Shown here piece by piece: positions 44,976-59,900 of a DNA stretch of 64,000 bases. This DNA is from Aurelia coerulea (Eukaryota > Cnidaria > Scyphozoa > Semaeostomeae > Ulmaridae), in contig CM076962.1 of NCBI GenBank assembly GCA_039566865.1, positions 9,728,743 through 9,792,742 of the forward strand, in the 5' to 3' direction. Position 1 is the stretch's first letter, and every line of letters starts with the position of its first letter. The notes beneath the pieces are model-generated. The model saw only the letters and a list, made by a program, of their open reading frames with translations, searched no databases and was not told where the DNA came from. The translations under genes were made by a program, and so were the position numbers.

Positions 44976-47900
44976 CTAGGCGGAGAGAAAATCAAAATAA
45001 ATTCAAATATCAAGTCTGCTTTGTCTATACAGCTTACAGTAAGAACATACAAAACAAATTGTGTGAAAATATCTCAGTTGGTTGGATTCAAATGATTCAA
45101 GAAATATACGCATTTGATTTTCACGCAAAAATAGTTCAGAATTATTGATTGGCCTTGTTCAGTAAGTAAATTTTCAGTTGCTTTTTGAATGATATTTTCG
45201 ATGGAGCATTTGGGAGTTCCACAGGTAATGAATTCCAGAATTTAGCACCAAGATATCGAATTGACTTTAGACCATATTGAAGACTGTTCATTCGAGATAG
45301 GTATATATCACCTTGACTGGCCTATCTAGTTGAATATTGATGAACAGATGAGTTGAGTAGAAAGAAGTTGTGAAAGCAACTAGGTGAAATTTTATTAACA
45401 GAGTCAAAGACAAAGGTTAAAGACGAAATTCAAATATCTCAAAAAGTTTGAGAAGTTTAAGATCTTTGAAGATTGGAAGAGAGGGTGACAAGCGAGGCTG
45501 AAATGAGATAGCTTTGGCTGCTTTTTTCTGTAATTTAAAAATTGGATCAACGTATGATGAATATGTTTGACCCCAAACAATAAGGCCATACTGTAAGAAG
45601 GACAGAAACAAAGCATTGTACAAGCAGAGCAAGACATCTAGTGGAAGTAAGTTCCTAATTTTGAAAAAGATTCCACAAGTTCTGGAAAATTTTTTGGAAA
45701 GTTCATTAAGATGGTACTTTCAGCTTAGATGTTCATCTAAGAGGAGTCCTAAGAATTTAACAAATTTGACCCTCTTAATATATTTTTTCCCTATTTTAAT
45801 GGTAGAATCAGAAGGAACATTCCTAGAAGAGGAATGAAAGATAATATAATTTGTTTTATCAATATTTAATGATAATTTATTAGCATCAAGCCATTTCTTT
45901 ATTGATCTAAGTTCTTTGTTAACAATTTTAATCAAGTTAGGTAAATCTTTAGATTCACAGTAGATGTTTGTATCATCAGCAAAGAGATAGAAATTAAGTT
46001 TCTAAGAAGTACTTGGTAAATCATTGATGTAGATAAGGAAAAGTAATGGGCCCAGGACAGAACCTTGCGGTACACCACAAGTGATTGAAAGTAAATTAGA
46101 ATTACTTCCATTAACAGAAACATATTGCTTTCTGTCAGAAAGATAAGAAATAAACCATGCCCATCACACAAGCTTCTTTGCATCATCTACTGTAAAAAGT
46201 GGCTACTTTTATGGTACGAATATGCGACGCCTTTTCACATAAGCAGATTTCTTTTATCTCAATACCATAAACTCAATACCATAAAACTTACCACAAGAAC
46301 TGGCTGTAGCAGGGCAATCTTCTTTCTCAGGTTCAATTTCTCCATTATTTTCAAGATCACCTGCTTCTTTTGCTTGTTCATTAAGATCATCACTTTCGCT
46401 TTCACTGTTATCTGCATTCTCTTCCTCCAAAGGAACATCTGTTGAAATAAAATCATGTCTGGTTCATCTTCTAAAGATTTTCTTAATATATCTTTCGAAT
46501 TCTCTTGCATTTTTCGCATGCCTATTACAAGAAAGCGGTCTTCAATCAAATGGCTATAATGTCAGATTGGATAATAATGCTGTAAATCAGTTTCATACAA
46601 AGTCTTATACAATTGCTTCCATCTAGTGGAGCTAAAAAAGATCCAATCTCAAATCAAATAAAGGAACTGCTCACATTCAGATTTTGGTCCCATCTTAAAA
46701 ATTTACACAACCGCTACTTCCTACGTTCAACATAAGAGCAGATGGTATTTTTTTTCAAACTTGAAGGAAAATGAACTTGTAGTGCGGCTCACAAGCCTTG
46801 TCTCACTTCTTTGAATCAATGTAATTTGTACATTAACCCTATCTGACCTGAGCATTTTGAAACACTCAATGCCTGGGGAGGGGCGGATTCGGCCCCCCCC
46901 TGTTTATCTCTGTTGTCATATGAGATATGGCAACCAAATTTGGCACAAAGGTAGTTCATTATATAAACAATAAAAATTTGAAATCATAATTCAATTAGCG
47001 ATGTTGTCATTGTTGCTAGAGCGTGATGATCGGTATGATGTCATATGACGTCATATAAACGAAAGCTTGCTAAAAGGTTGTGAAACTTGAATTTTCATAT
47101 AGAAATGAAAGATAGAGATCAAAACATATATAAAGTCATCATTTAAATTCAATTGGACCAATTAAAACTTATTAAGAGAGATACAAAGTATGTTTTTCAC
47201 AGAGTGCGTTATGACAAATTGTTAACCATGGAGACAAGGCTAAAAATAGAATCTTCAAATTGTTACAATTTTATTGCTCTATGATACAAGGTTAAACTAA
47301 GGAAATCTCAGAGGCCTGCTGCATACATGGAAAAAGTTATAAACAAAAATATGCTAGGAGGGGGGGGGGGGCGAAACCGTCCCCAGGTCAGATAGGGTTA
47401 ATCTCTGGTTAGGCGTTCACCTGAAGGCACTACTTCACATGAAGGAAATTGTGAAATGTCAACATTAAAACAAACCTTTTATGTTTTATTAACAACAAGA
47501 CCATTGTAATTTCATCTATCAAACACCCCCAAGCCTCCCACCTTGGACTAGTTCCTAGTTTCCTCCAAAACCAGGCCTTCTGATAGTTTCCAGTACCCTA
47601 AACGTTGTTTTTTCCACCTTGCTTCTCTCGAATGATTGAGTTGTGGCTCAAAAGTTCTACTCAAATTTCGAATCACCCTCTTGAGCTCCCATATCAAAAC
47701 ACATGGATCATTCTCATTTTTAACTTCCCTTGCGGATCAGTCATATCTTATAGAAAAGGGCAGCCTGGCCACTTTTGGTGGCCTCCGACTATAGTTTCTT
47801 AATGATGGCTTAATTAATAAGGTCATGTATGACTTGCATGTTAGGCCAGTGGGGCTGTCCCCACTGTGCAAATTTAGCTTAGCTGTTTTACTGTTAGTTT

Positions 47901-50900
47901 TAGTATTAGAAAAGACATTTTGAGAAAAAGTATTACTGTGTGGATCTTGTGTGCGGGTCTCAATGGGTTGGTGGCGTTACTACAAGCTCTATTGCTGAAA
48001 AACGTTGTGTCAATCTAGTTTGGAAGTACTTTTCTTCTACCTCGGGCTCATGAACAAATAACGTCTTAACATCGAGGCTCAGAAGTAGCTGCACTTATTA
48101 TGAGGAGGTTGAAGCTCAGGCATTGAAGGGGCTGTACAACTCGTCCTCTCTGCATGGCGCTGCGTGTCAAATCATTGAATGTGTTTAGGCTAAACATAAC
48201 ACAGCCAATGGTGATTTCACATAGAGCATAGTCATCCAAAGTGTCTGTGACAATCTCCGTAATCAAGCTTTGGTGGATTTTGTTTAATTGTTTCAACATC
48301 GAATATTGGAAATTTTTAATGGATTTTAAAGTCGGATCTCATTTTATAGACATGATGAGAAAACACTGCAATGCAACTTAAGTTAAGTAGAAGCTGTGAT
48401 GAAACTGGCCGCCATTAAATCTGCAGGCATTGGTCACATGCGCTGGTTTGTACAGCCCTTTCAATAGGTACAAATACATCCACAAAACTGATGATTACAT
48501 TGTAAAATAACCATCTTCTTTAGGACGAATGTAAAGTTATACAGTTTACTGTGAAGTTGTAATGCAATATCGAGAAACTAAAAGGCATACCATCCAGCTC
48601 TATTTCGCTGAGTTTCTTTCCTTGCCATTTAGATGCTTGCCCTTCATCCACAGCTAGCAGCAATTTGCTAACTTTGGCGAGCTCCAACGTCGAGTCATGC
48701 AATCGATAGTATTCTCGGTGAACAGCAAGGTCATGCCCCATGTGTCGTGCAAGCCATTCAAGCTCCCCTTCATTTAAATCAATTATCTGAGACACTGTGG
48801 CAACATACTTGCGAAGCTGTGTACTTTTTATTGCAGATGGATTTTCCAATTTGCACTGTTTGACTACTGCACCAAGACAGTCTGGGCCCCGTAAATACTT
48901 CAAGGAGCCACGTGTTGGCGCTGCAAATATGTATTTGTTGCCTGGGTTAACTCCAACCAACTGTCTTGCTTCTATAAGGATTTTCATTGCATCCACTATC
49001 TCAGGGGTCATCAGGATAGGGACCTTCCTCCCTCGCTTGCCTCTCACATGGAGAAGATCCAACCTTTAAAGTAAAAACACATTAACATTACCATGTACCA
49101 AAAACAAACAGTACGCTACGTCAAGCCTATTTAGAGTGATCTAAAAATATAGATGCAAGTAATCAATCGACATCTTAGCTAAAATATGAGATATAGGTCA
49201 ATTTAAGACATGAGATTCCCCAAATATGATATCACAATCTAAATAAATGGATGTTGATTAACTGGCAATTGTAATATGCTTAGTAAGGGATCGTCTCCAA
49301 ATTATCGTATAGCTTTTATACGAATTGATACAAATTCAATCGTACACGGGAAAAGGTGTTATACGATTAAATTCGTATTGCCACAGAAGTGATACGAATT
49401 GTATACGAATTGTTTGATTTCGATACGAATTATGAAACGAATTTGATACGAATTTGATACGACTTTGATTATACGAATTGCTTATACAAATTAGATACGA
49501 ATTGCGTATACAACTGTGATACGAATTGCGTATACGAATGTGATATGAATTGCGTATACGAATTTGATAAGAATTGTGTATATGAATGATGTAATTATAC
49601 GATTTTCGATACGAATTGCGTAAAGGAATCCTGCCTACGATTTTATATCAATTAAGTATACAAATTGCGTATACGATTTGATGCAAACTTCGTGTACAAA
49701 TCATCAATTGCATATATATCTTGAAAGCGTCTGGTGCAAGAAGGGTGCGAATGAATGAACTGGACTGAACAATGCCCTTCCTTTTTCCTTTTGACTTTCG
49801 TAAAAACGAACAAGTGAAACTTTGTAATCCATAAATTCAAACGCCCTCCTTTTATTTACATATACGTTTGCATGGAATAATGAGGGATGTCGCCTGGTTT
49901 TTAGAAAGATACCATACGGCTACCATAGAATCTGCAGAGTTTCGTTGTACTTGCCAAAATATGTGTAGTTGAAAGTAACGGTTGTTTTAATAAGACCGGT
50001 AAGATCCGCCCCTCCTCAGCAAAACATTTACACGTTTTTATAAGAAACCTGGATCAGCACTTAGCACTAAAAGTTTCTTATTTCGAAAGAAAATGTCAGT
50101 GTTTTAGTAGTAAAAGTTTCTTGATTAGTTTCTTATTTTTAGGTCTAAAATTGCGTTACGATTCGAAGTTGGGCCTTCTTACCCGGAGGGGGGGGGGGGG
50201 GGGGTACTTGAGCAGGTTTTGGTCGGGGACGTGCCATCGAAATTTCAGAAACATACCCGACCTTATACCAATTTTCCGAAAAGATATACCCGAACTTATA
50301 CCAATTTTCCGAAAAAGTATATGGATACCGTTCCTTATACCACAATCCTGAAAATCGATACCGTTCCTTATACCAAAATCGCGAAAATCGATGGCACGTC
50401 CCCGTACCCAAAATATGTGTAGTACCCCCCTCCCCTTCCCCTGGGCCTTCTTATCGACAATGATATATATGTTGGCAATGATATTGTCACCACGAATAAG
50501 CCATGCACATTATAGCGAACCAAGTCTCTCACGGTGGTACCGAAAGTTTCATATCACTTCAAAACCAAAGTATGTCGGTCTATCTAACGTTTAGAAGTGA
50601 GGTAATGCAGTATCATGGCATACAGTCTTTACAATAGTAGCTCTACATTCAATTTTCATAGCACTATGTGTTAAGCTATCATAACTAACTTGCAACGATG
50701 CACTGATGCTCGAGCACGACAAAATCAGTAAGAGATGTTACGATAGCAAAATGCGTATAATCTTTGAAAAATGTAAGCTTACCTCTTACAGAGTTGCAGT
50801 TCAAGTGGCTTTAATGATCTGGTCATCTCCTCCATACTAATCTCATTCCATTTAATAATAATAATAATAATAATAATAAAAGCACTTATATTGCGCCATA

Positions 50901-53900
50901 TATCCGCAGGGCTCATAGGCGCATTACAATCAAAAACAATAAGACTAATTAAAATATGATTAAAAATACAAAAGCTTACAAAGTTTCATTAAAAATCCAA
51001 GTTAAACAATTCATTCAATAAAATACTGTTCAAATAAATGGGTCTTCAAACGAGATTTAAAAGTTTCAACTGTGTTACAAGCTCTAACCGAATAGGGGAG
51101 TCTGTTCCAAAGGGAAGGGGCAACATTTACAAAAGCACGATCACCAGCCGTTGCTAATCTGGTCTTCCCTACTTCTAGTAATAGTTCATCACATGCAGAT
51201 CTAGTGCAACGAGAAGCCTTACGCAATTTCAATAACTCTTTAAGATATTTTGGTGCTAGATCTTTTAAACATTTAAAGGTTAACATTAGTATTTTGTATT
51301 GTATTCTACTTGTGACAGGCAACCAATGAAGTTGCTTCAACACCGGTGTTATGTGACAGCGTTTGCGTTCGCCCGTTAACATTCTTGCAGCAGCATTCTG
51401 GATCTTCTGCAGCTTTTGTAATTCGCATGATGGTAATCCATATAACAAAGAATTGTTACAGTCAAGTCTTGACATGACAAAGGCGTGAATAGCTTTCTCC
51501 GCAGCCTCCTTGGTAAGGTATCTTCGAGCAAGGCTAATGTTGTGCAGATGATATCTAGCTGATTTGCACAATGCGTTCACGTGTGATTTCAGTGTCAAAT
51601 TCGTATCAAAAACAGCGCCAAGATTTCTCGCTTTTTCACTGGCTTCAATGACACTACCTCCAACATTAATGTATATGTTTGAGAGTTTCTTGCATTGTTT
51701 ATGGGTGCCAACAATCAGCATTTCAGTTTTGTCTCCATTAAGCTTAAGCCTGTTTATTTAGGCCTATCAGTAAATTGCACAATTTCGACTTTTGCACCCT
51801 CATTCCCACGTCTCTTGTTTAGTGTAATAATTCTGGTTACAGTAAGTTCTGCCAGTTGTCTCCAAGTTTCAAGATTTGGACTTTCAATCATCTCCTTACA
51901 TTTCTTCTGAATTTCTGCAAGGCAGTGCTCTCTAAGCTTGAGTAAATCAGCTGTGACTGGTAGTACTGGGGTCTTCTTGAACTGCCCATCACTCAGTGTC
52001 CTCAACGCAGTGGTAGAAATTTTGCTCGACCATTCTGCATCAAGCAATTCAGCAAACGCATCCACATCTTGCTTCAGATCTGATCGCTTTTTTCGTAATG
52101 CAACCCCCCTAAGAATCCCAGCACATTTTTTAAGATAATGACCCAACTTTAAGGCAAGAGATGGGCGTTGAAATGAGGAAAGGTGGTCATTGCTTTCCAT
52201 TACCTTATGACTACACAGCAGTTTTGTTGCCAACACAATATCGTCAAAATGAGATGGTGTGATCAGAGTTGCAAGATCAACACTGTCACTTGCAATGACC
52301 TTTCTTGCCCCAATCAACAGTCTTGCCAATGACCTCATGCACTGGGTTATATTTGTTGCTTTGGCTGATCCATCTTTTTCAAAAAGCATTGCACCAAGTT
52401 TTATGATTAAGTCATCTCTCTTTGCCACAAATGATATATCATCTTGCCGCATAACTGCAAGGACAGAATCACGAAAAGCAGCAGTACTGCTATCTGTGCT
52501 TCCATATAGTAACATTTCACTCTCAAATTGCAGCTTTCGATGTTGTGCACCATCCTCAGATAATCTTGTTTTGTTGAATGGGCACTTTGAAACATGTCTC
52601 CACAACTCATGTTTCTGCAAAAAGCCTAAACAGTGGGGACATGGAACAAACTGCTTGTAGGATATCGTTTCACTGGCACAAGGTCTACGCAACACTTTTA
52701 GTTCTCCCCCACACTTTAGTATCTTCAAGTTGTGGTAAAAGTCTCCTTTTAGGCGAAAACGATCAAGCTCCAGTTGCCTTTCTTTTTTATCAGCTATAGC
52801 CTCAATCCTCAAAACCTCTGGCTCATCTTTATGATGTGTTCTGAAGTGACGTGGGATCTTTGCTGTTTCCTTTTCGCAAAAGAAACATGAATAGGTTTTG
52901 TCATACACTCGACACCCAACTTCTGATTTTGCAGCTCTTGGAATGGTCACTAAAAATAGATTAGATTGCAATTATAGATTTTTATAGACATTAAAAATCA
53001 ATCAGTATCCTATTCCTATGTACAAAAGTGCACGAGCCTAAGGAAATTCGCATTTGAAAAATTTCTTATGTCTACACATCAGCACATTTAGCGCATAACA
53101 TTGGCAGCACATGCATAACCTATCAAACACAACAGTTAGTGAAACTTTAGCTCCAGAACAATGTCAACTTAATAAAAATAAATGAATAGCTCTTTTGCTT
53201 AAAATTTGTAATTTTCAGCAGAAATGTGCAAAAATTGTGCAGAAATATGAAGCTTACTGAAGTCATATTTCAAAAAGCTGCACAGCATTTCTTACAAAAA
53301 CTGCGTTTCAGAGAAGAACAAAGAAGGTAAATTTTGAACAAATAAGTGTTTGTCTTCGTTAAAACCTTTATGAATACAACAACTTTAAAAGGAATAAATG
53401 TAGGGAGAAAGCTCAAGCAGTAAATCTTGTCAAAGTTCCAAATTTTTGTTTGACTCATCCTGTAGTTTTTCAAAATGAGACCAATTATATAACCTTAAAT
53501 TTCTGAATTTACTGAAGTAGAGGAATCTTTTGGTGAATGCTGAGGAACTGAATGAGATATGACCTTCTAACAATTTAAGTTAATAAAGAAATCATAAAAT
53601 TAAAGGGTTTGTGCAAGGTCAAAAGCTTGCATTTGCAAAGAGCAGAACAATCTAAAAACACCCCATTCAAATCGAAGTTGCGCACAGTGTCAACAAAGGG
53701 TAGCCTAAGAATGAGTTTTTATCTTGCTAAAAGACAATGCTGTGTCTAAGTTATTTCTTTGTTCTATTTATAGAGGAGCATATTTACCATTGCACACTTG
53801 CTTTAATGTTGTGCACTTTCTGCCTTGTTATGAAGAAAAACATCATAATGTACTATTTCAACTAAGAAGAATTTTACCTGATTTCTCTTCAATTGACTCT

Positions 53901-56900
53901 TTAATGTGCTCTGAATTTGCTCTGGAGCTCTCTGCAGTAGTTTTAGTATCTAAATAGAGTGAAGAACTATCTCTGTGAGCTAAAATTGAAAATTTGTGAA
54001 AAGAACACTCTACAGCATAATAATGAGGAAAAGCTAACAGAATATACTAAGTGATGTGTTGGTGAAACACCTTGCCTCTTCACAAGGAAAAGCCATACCA
54101 CTTTTAAGAATGGTTACTTCATTTGTATGGCAGGCCTCATTAAATATATTCTGTGCCTGCAAGCAAATGGTTGGGGAAATATGCCTGCAATCAAACCACT
54201 CTCAGAACAGTTAAGGTACTAGCAAATCATGTGTCATGATGTTATGTGCCTGCGAGTGGTGCTCTTGCACATTAATGAGGTATGCTGAGGGGAACGAGAA
54301 GCTTTTTGATCATTTAGAAATTAGAATAAAATTCTTGAAGGTAGATTAAACATAAGTAGTTGTGGTGTAAAAGCAAACAGAAAATCTTCAAGAGATTGCA
54401 AAGATAAACCTGCCTTTGTTACATTCATATAAGTGAGTTTGTCACCATAATCAATAGTATCTGCTTAACTGGTTTGTAGAGTTTAATTTTAAACAAAGCT
54501 GCAACAAGGTAAATTTTAGAAATTGTACTGCTATTGTACCTTTAAATTCTTGGGGTGGTTTGCCATGTATCTTTGGTGTTGATACATTTTTTGGTTTGGG
54601 TGACTCATCTGTAGATGATGGTATGCTGTCAATAGAATCTGAATCACTGGAAGAAGACTGCCACTCAAAATTTGGATCCATTGCTTGATCATCCTCACTT
54701 GAGTCTCCAGGAATACTGTCCAGTCCCTGAGAAATGTGAAAAATCCATCAATATAAAAAAATTGGTGGTTGGACATTTCCAACTACAATTTGAATCAATC
54801 ATCCAGATACTTTTGTATCCCAAGTGTATATAGAGGTTGATGTACAATCACATAGACCTGGAACTGCCATTCGGGCTTGTTTCGTATATGAGGTTGAGGC
54901 TGAATTGCCAGCAAATTTGATCAAGGATTTTAGGCCTGATTGTAATTTGAGAATGACACAAGTGTTGACAAATTAAAGCTTTGTATACATCTAAGCTAAC
55001 ATGCTGGCTACGCAGAGATTGCCAGTTTATACAGGAATATAATGAATGGTTTGAGAACCAACAGCTTTCAAAATTCTGAACATTTTTCTGCTCAAACAGT
55101 ATATTGGAGGATAGTGGTAATCAGAAACATATGAATCATTCCACAAATCTGAGACTTAAAGCCCCCACATTAGCCATGTTTGAACAATGAGGTCATGCTG
55201 CCTTGTGGTTCTCAATGGCACATTTCATTGGCAAACGTTCATGTCAAATGAAACTGATCACATGACAGGCATTGTGTAGCAGCAAGTCCTTTCATTTGTT
55301 ATGAATGATTCTCTATCTTTACGGCATATGGTTGACATGATGTGCAACAACAGAGCAGATTCAATTATCTTCATGATTTTCAATGATTATCAAGATTCAA
55401 TGCCTTTAAGCTGACTTGCACTTGCAACTTTGAAATAAATGTTTAGATTTTGCGATGATCAGGAATGGCTGATACTACTGACATGAAATTTGTTCCTTTA
55501 TTAAAGCAACAGTTGCCAATTAAGTGCCAAGCTTGATTTCTGAGAAAATTCTTTGTTGGTTACACTACCTTAGAATAATCCATATTAGGATAATATTAGA
55601 GATCCCAAATTAGTTAAGGGGAACTTGTGATTGCTTTGAATGAGTTGGCAGCTCCACTGAAGAATTCATCTGCTCAAACACCCTCCATAGTATTCTTATT
55701 CCTTCAACAGGAAAATGATAGGTGGAATAACATATGACATGTTTGTTGATGAATGCAAGATCTGGGCTGTCAAGACCTTTCTTCAAGCTAAATGTGAACT
55801 TACATGTGATTCACTGCCTTCTTCATCTGTATCCGCTACATCAGGAAAGTCCCCTTTGATGCCAGAATCATTCTTCATCTCATTCTACAATAATTCCAAA
55901 ACATGATAATTACTGAAAGTATAATTTTTGAGATCCCAGTACTAGTGACAAAGTTTCATTGAAAATTGCAGGGGTTCATAGTCTCCACATGGATCAGATA
56001 CTATCAATCATGTCACAAAAAGAAATTACAAAATAATCTTTCAAGCAGAAGCTGGATCTTTGATCAACTTACGTCTTCCACACTAATGTCTTGGAAAGAA
56101 GGCAATGACTGAACCTGATCCTCTTCATCATCTCTTTCATCAATGGTATCAGACTCTAAAAGTTAAGAAAATGAATATGAAGAAGTCATAGAAAGTTATT
56201 CTTGCAAACATTCTAATGTGGCCAACAAAACTCTACTGACAGTGCATCAAATCATCAGAAACTCCCTGGCAACCACCTAGATCTTGACCTGCTGTTTAGA
56301 TAAGAATACTGTGTAACCGTTTGGAACAAGACTACAAATTCCCTGAGTTTACTTTGAGTAGACGAAATTGTTAGCTGCAGGGGCGGATCCACACTACTGC
56401 AACTAGCTGAAGCAGTAGTCAGATTGTCAGATCCTTGTATCTAGTTATTTAGGTACACGCCTATTTTCAAAGGGCAACAACCTAATAACCTCATCTTGGC
56501 GGTAGTCATAATATTTCCTGGATCCGCCCCTGCGCTAGCTACTCCAAACAAATCATAATGTTTAAATATAAGTATCTGGCATGTCTATAAATGGCACCTG
56601 TTTAAAGATAAATGGAAAATGGCATGAAGGTAGGGAAAAATTTATGATTATCCCACCTTTAACTTCCTCTAAGAAACTTTTAAATTGTAAATTCTTTCTC
56701 CTGCCATGATATTTTCTTGTCTTGCCCTGGAAGGAAAATAAATTTTAAAATAAGATCATTTACAGAGGCTATACATTCAATTTAATTTACATTTAAGATT
56801 GTATCTTTCCTGTTTCCTCCTGCAACTTGACCTTTAAGCCCAACATTATTCATAACCATGCCAAACTCAAAGTGTTTTATCTTCTATTTGTGGATCATTT

Positions 56901-59900
56901 ACTGAAAATATTGTTTTAGTGTTTCCATACTCTTCGAGTTTAATTCAAAGGTATAATCACATTACAATAAATCATTCCTGCAACAATAACACAAGAAAAC
57001 AGTGGCAAGCTATAAAGATGTGCCTCTAGCAGTAAATTCTGTTACCTTTGAGCTGCCAGGCAATGTTTCAGTTAAATTGTCTATCTTTATTGTTTCTTCC
57101 TCTGGGACATCCTTTTTCTTTGTCTTGAGCTAAAAAAGCAATAAACATACATTGTAACTGGGTATCAAAAAAGAAGTTAGGCAATAATAGTTCCTACGAT
57201 GCATATGATTCGTTAAAAATTTCCCTGTGCTTGTTGCAAATTTGAGTACAGTAAAGGTATCAGCTACTGATATGTAAATGCTGTTCTATGTGATTGAATG
57301 ACGCGTGTTTCCCACAACCAAATCAGGATTGCATCCTCACCAAGCATGTGTATAAATTTCACAATCAAACTGTAGTGCTTGAATGTTGCGGATCAAACAT
57401 CATCCACATAATGTACATATATAAAAAAAGATTCCTAACAAAGTATGTATATATAAAATTTCAGGATCTACATTTATGATTTGCAATTTGGAAGATAAGA
57501 AACTGTTGACAAACCCGTGTATAACAATTCCCCTGTGATAAGCATTACAATAAATCATTGTTGCAAGAATGAGACAACACTACAGTTGTAAGCTAGAGAA
57601 ATAACCTTCATATATTGCATTACCCTTATATTACTATCAATCATGTTATAAAATGCAATTACAAAATAACCTTCCAAACAGTGGCTGGATCTTAAATCAA
57701 CTTACTTCTTCCACACTAATTTCTTGGAAAGAAGGCAATGACTGAGCCTGATCCCTTTCATCATCGCTTTCATCGACTGTTTCAGACTCTGAAAGTTAAT
57801 AAATTGATAGTGAAGAAGTTCTAGAAAGCGATCCTTGCAAACATTCTAATGTGGCCAATAAAATTCTACTAGCAGTGCATCAGATCACAATCTGAGATCG
57901 ATGTCTAAAAATTCTAACAATTAGGAATTGCAAAATTTTGTTAAACATCCAATTCAAGAGAAAAATGCTAAAGATGGTGGCTAGCCATGCAAGCATGCCG
58001 AGAAGAGCTCCTAATGACCACCTACAGGCGTAATCAATTTGATCTATCATTTAGATTAGACTGCTGTGTACAAGTTTTCAACAAGAAATCAATGTAAACA
58101 AATAGAACAACTTTGTAATTCGAACGTGAAACTTAAATTCAAATAAAAACTTAAATTTGTTTCTGTTTGGAATGGTACCTTCCGTTACATTTGAACTCAA
58201 GATTGATTTGAATCCAAGCTAGCTAGTCTAAATGACAAACATAATTTTTAAATTGTTAAGTGATAGTTTGAGAGCTTTTTACCAGCATGCTTTGCAGAAA
58301 AATATAGCAGTCTTTAGAGCCACCATCTTTGCATTATTGTGTATTGCCTTACCAATGATATCTTGCAAATAAGACTGGAACTTCACAGGACCTTCAACAT
58401 CTTGCTTGTTCCGCTTCTAAAAAGGATGAAGATGTATTCTGTCAAAGTGTTCAGGAATTAACTTTTCTTGAAATGTTACTGTCAAGTTTACCTCACTGAC
58501 AAGTATATTCAGCTAAATTTCACCCTTTTCTGAGATAAGAGAGATTAATCGAGTAAACCAAACAATTCTTACCAATAAAATCAAGCCCCTGATCAATATC
58601 ACTCAAAACTAAACTGGGAACTGAGAATATCAAATGTCTGAAAAGTGAATTCTTCACAAAACGCAAGCAAAAGAAACATATTAATAGAATATACTAAAGC
58701 ATAAAGCTTTCAAGAAAATTATCAAACCAAAGCTCCTCCACAGCAGCCATTCATATGGCACACAAGTTTTTGGGACACTTTTTAAAACTTCAATGAGAGA
58801 GTGGTTACGCCAAAGGCCAGAACTCTGGTTTCGACGTGAAGGCAAATTTGAACTTTGAAGATTAACATTTCAGCTCTCAATTAAACATCAATAGCAACAA
58901 ATGGGGTACCTAGTCTCTTCAAGATTACTACAGAGCGAAAAAGTCTTGAAATTAAAAAGCCATTAATTAAAGGTAGATTCTGAATGCTAGACTCAATCAA
59001 ATATGTATACCCTTTTCTGGGACAACAACTATTACCTTACATTACATGAAACAAACTTTTAGAAATTGGTCTCTGTAAATACTGACACATATTATTGGCT
59101 GTAAAGTTTGTTTGCTTGCAACTTTGTTTCAAATATGCTCAAATATTTTCAAAGTTACTTTAAATTTGTTTCAAATTTGCTTGAATTAATTTCAAGGAAT
59201 CGAATGGCATTAAGCAACATAAACTGTTTCAAATGAAGCATTATTTCTAATACCCTACAGTGAAGCTAAATGCTCATCAATTGATAATGAAGTCATTCAG
59301 ATAGGTATACCTTTGCATTGTGATTCACTGCAGTTGATCTTGGCTTTTTTCTTTTTCTCTCCTTTGATAAAGAAGGTTCCTGAAAGAACAACAATAGCTG
59401 TCAAACAAATTATCCTAAATGTTGCGACTCTTCATAGAACGCAATTGGGACAAAAGATTACTGAAACTTCCAGAACATTGTTAAAAAACCTGATTTACAT
59501 ATGTTGGTTCATATTTGTATTAACAGCCATTAATATATTTCAAGTTTTCAAGAGATTGTGGTGCTTCCAAATCACTGTTTCCTCCTCTTTTAACATCTAT
59601 CTGTTTCACAAAAAACTTAGCAAAAATGATCAGTAAAAACACCATACCAATGTAGCAAATTCCCAATCAGATACGTACAAGCCAATACCAAATACTTGAG
59701 CAAAATTTCCCACTTTTTAGACAACATCTGACTAAGGCCAAAAATGTGCCAGATTGTCTTTGCAGGTCCAGAAATGTCGGTGGTAACATACCTTTCCATT
59801 CAGTAAAGGCATTCTCCAAAATTTGTTACATATTCCAGTTATACCTGACTCTGTTTACAATTATTTGACAACTTTCTAGAACCAACCATGGGCAAAAAAA

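Noticed and set aside
46259..46549. 96-codon minus-strand frame over the acidic linker exon
   Set aside because: It is the wrong frame; the acidic frame fits the splice phases of both neighbours and has no stop.
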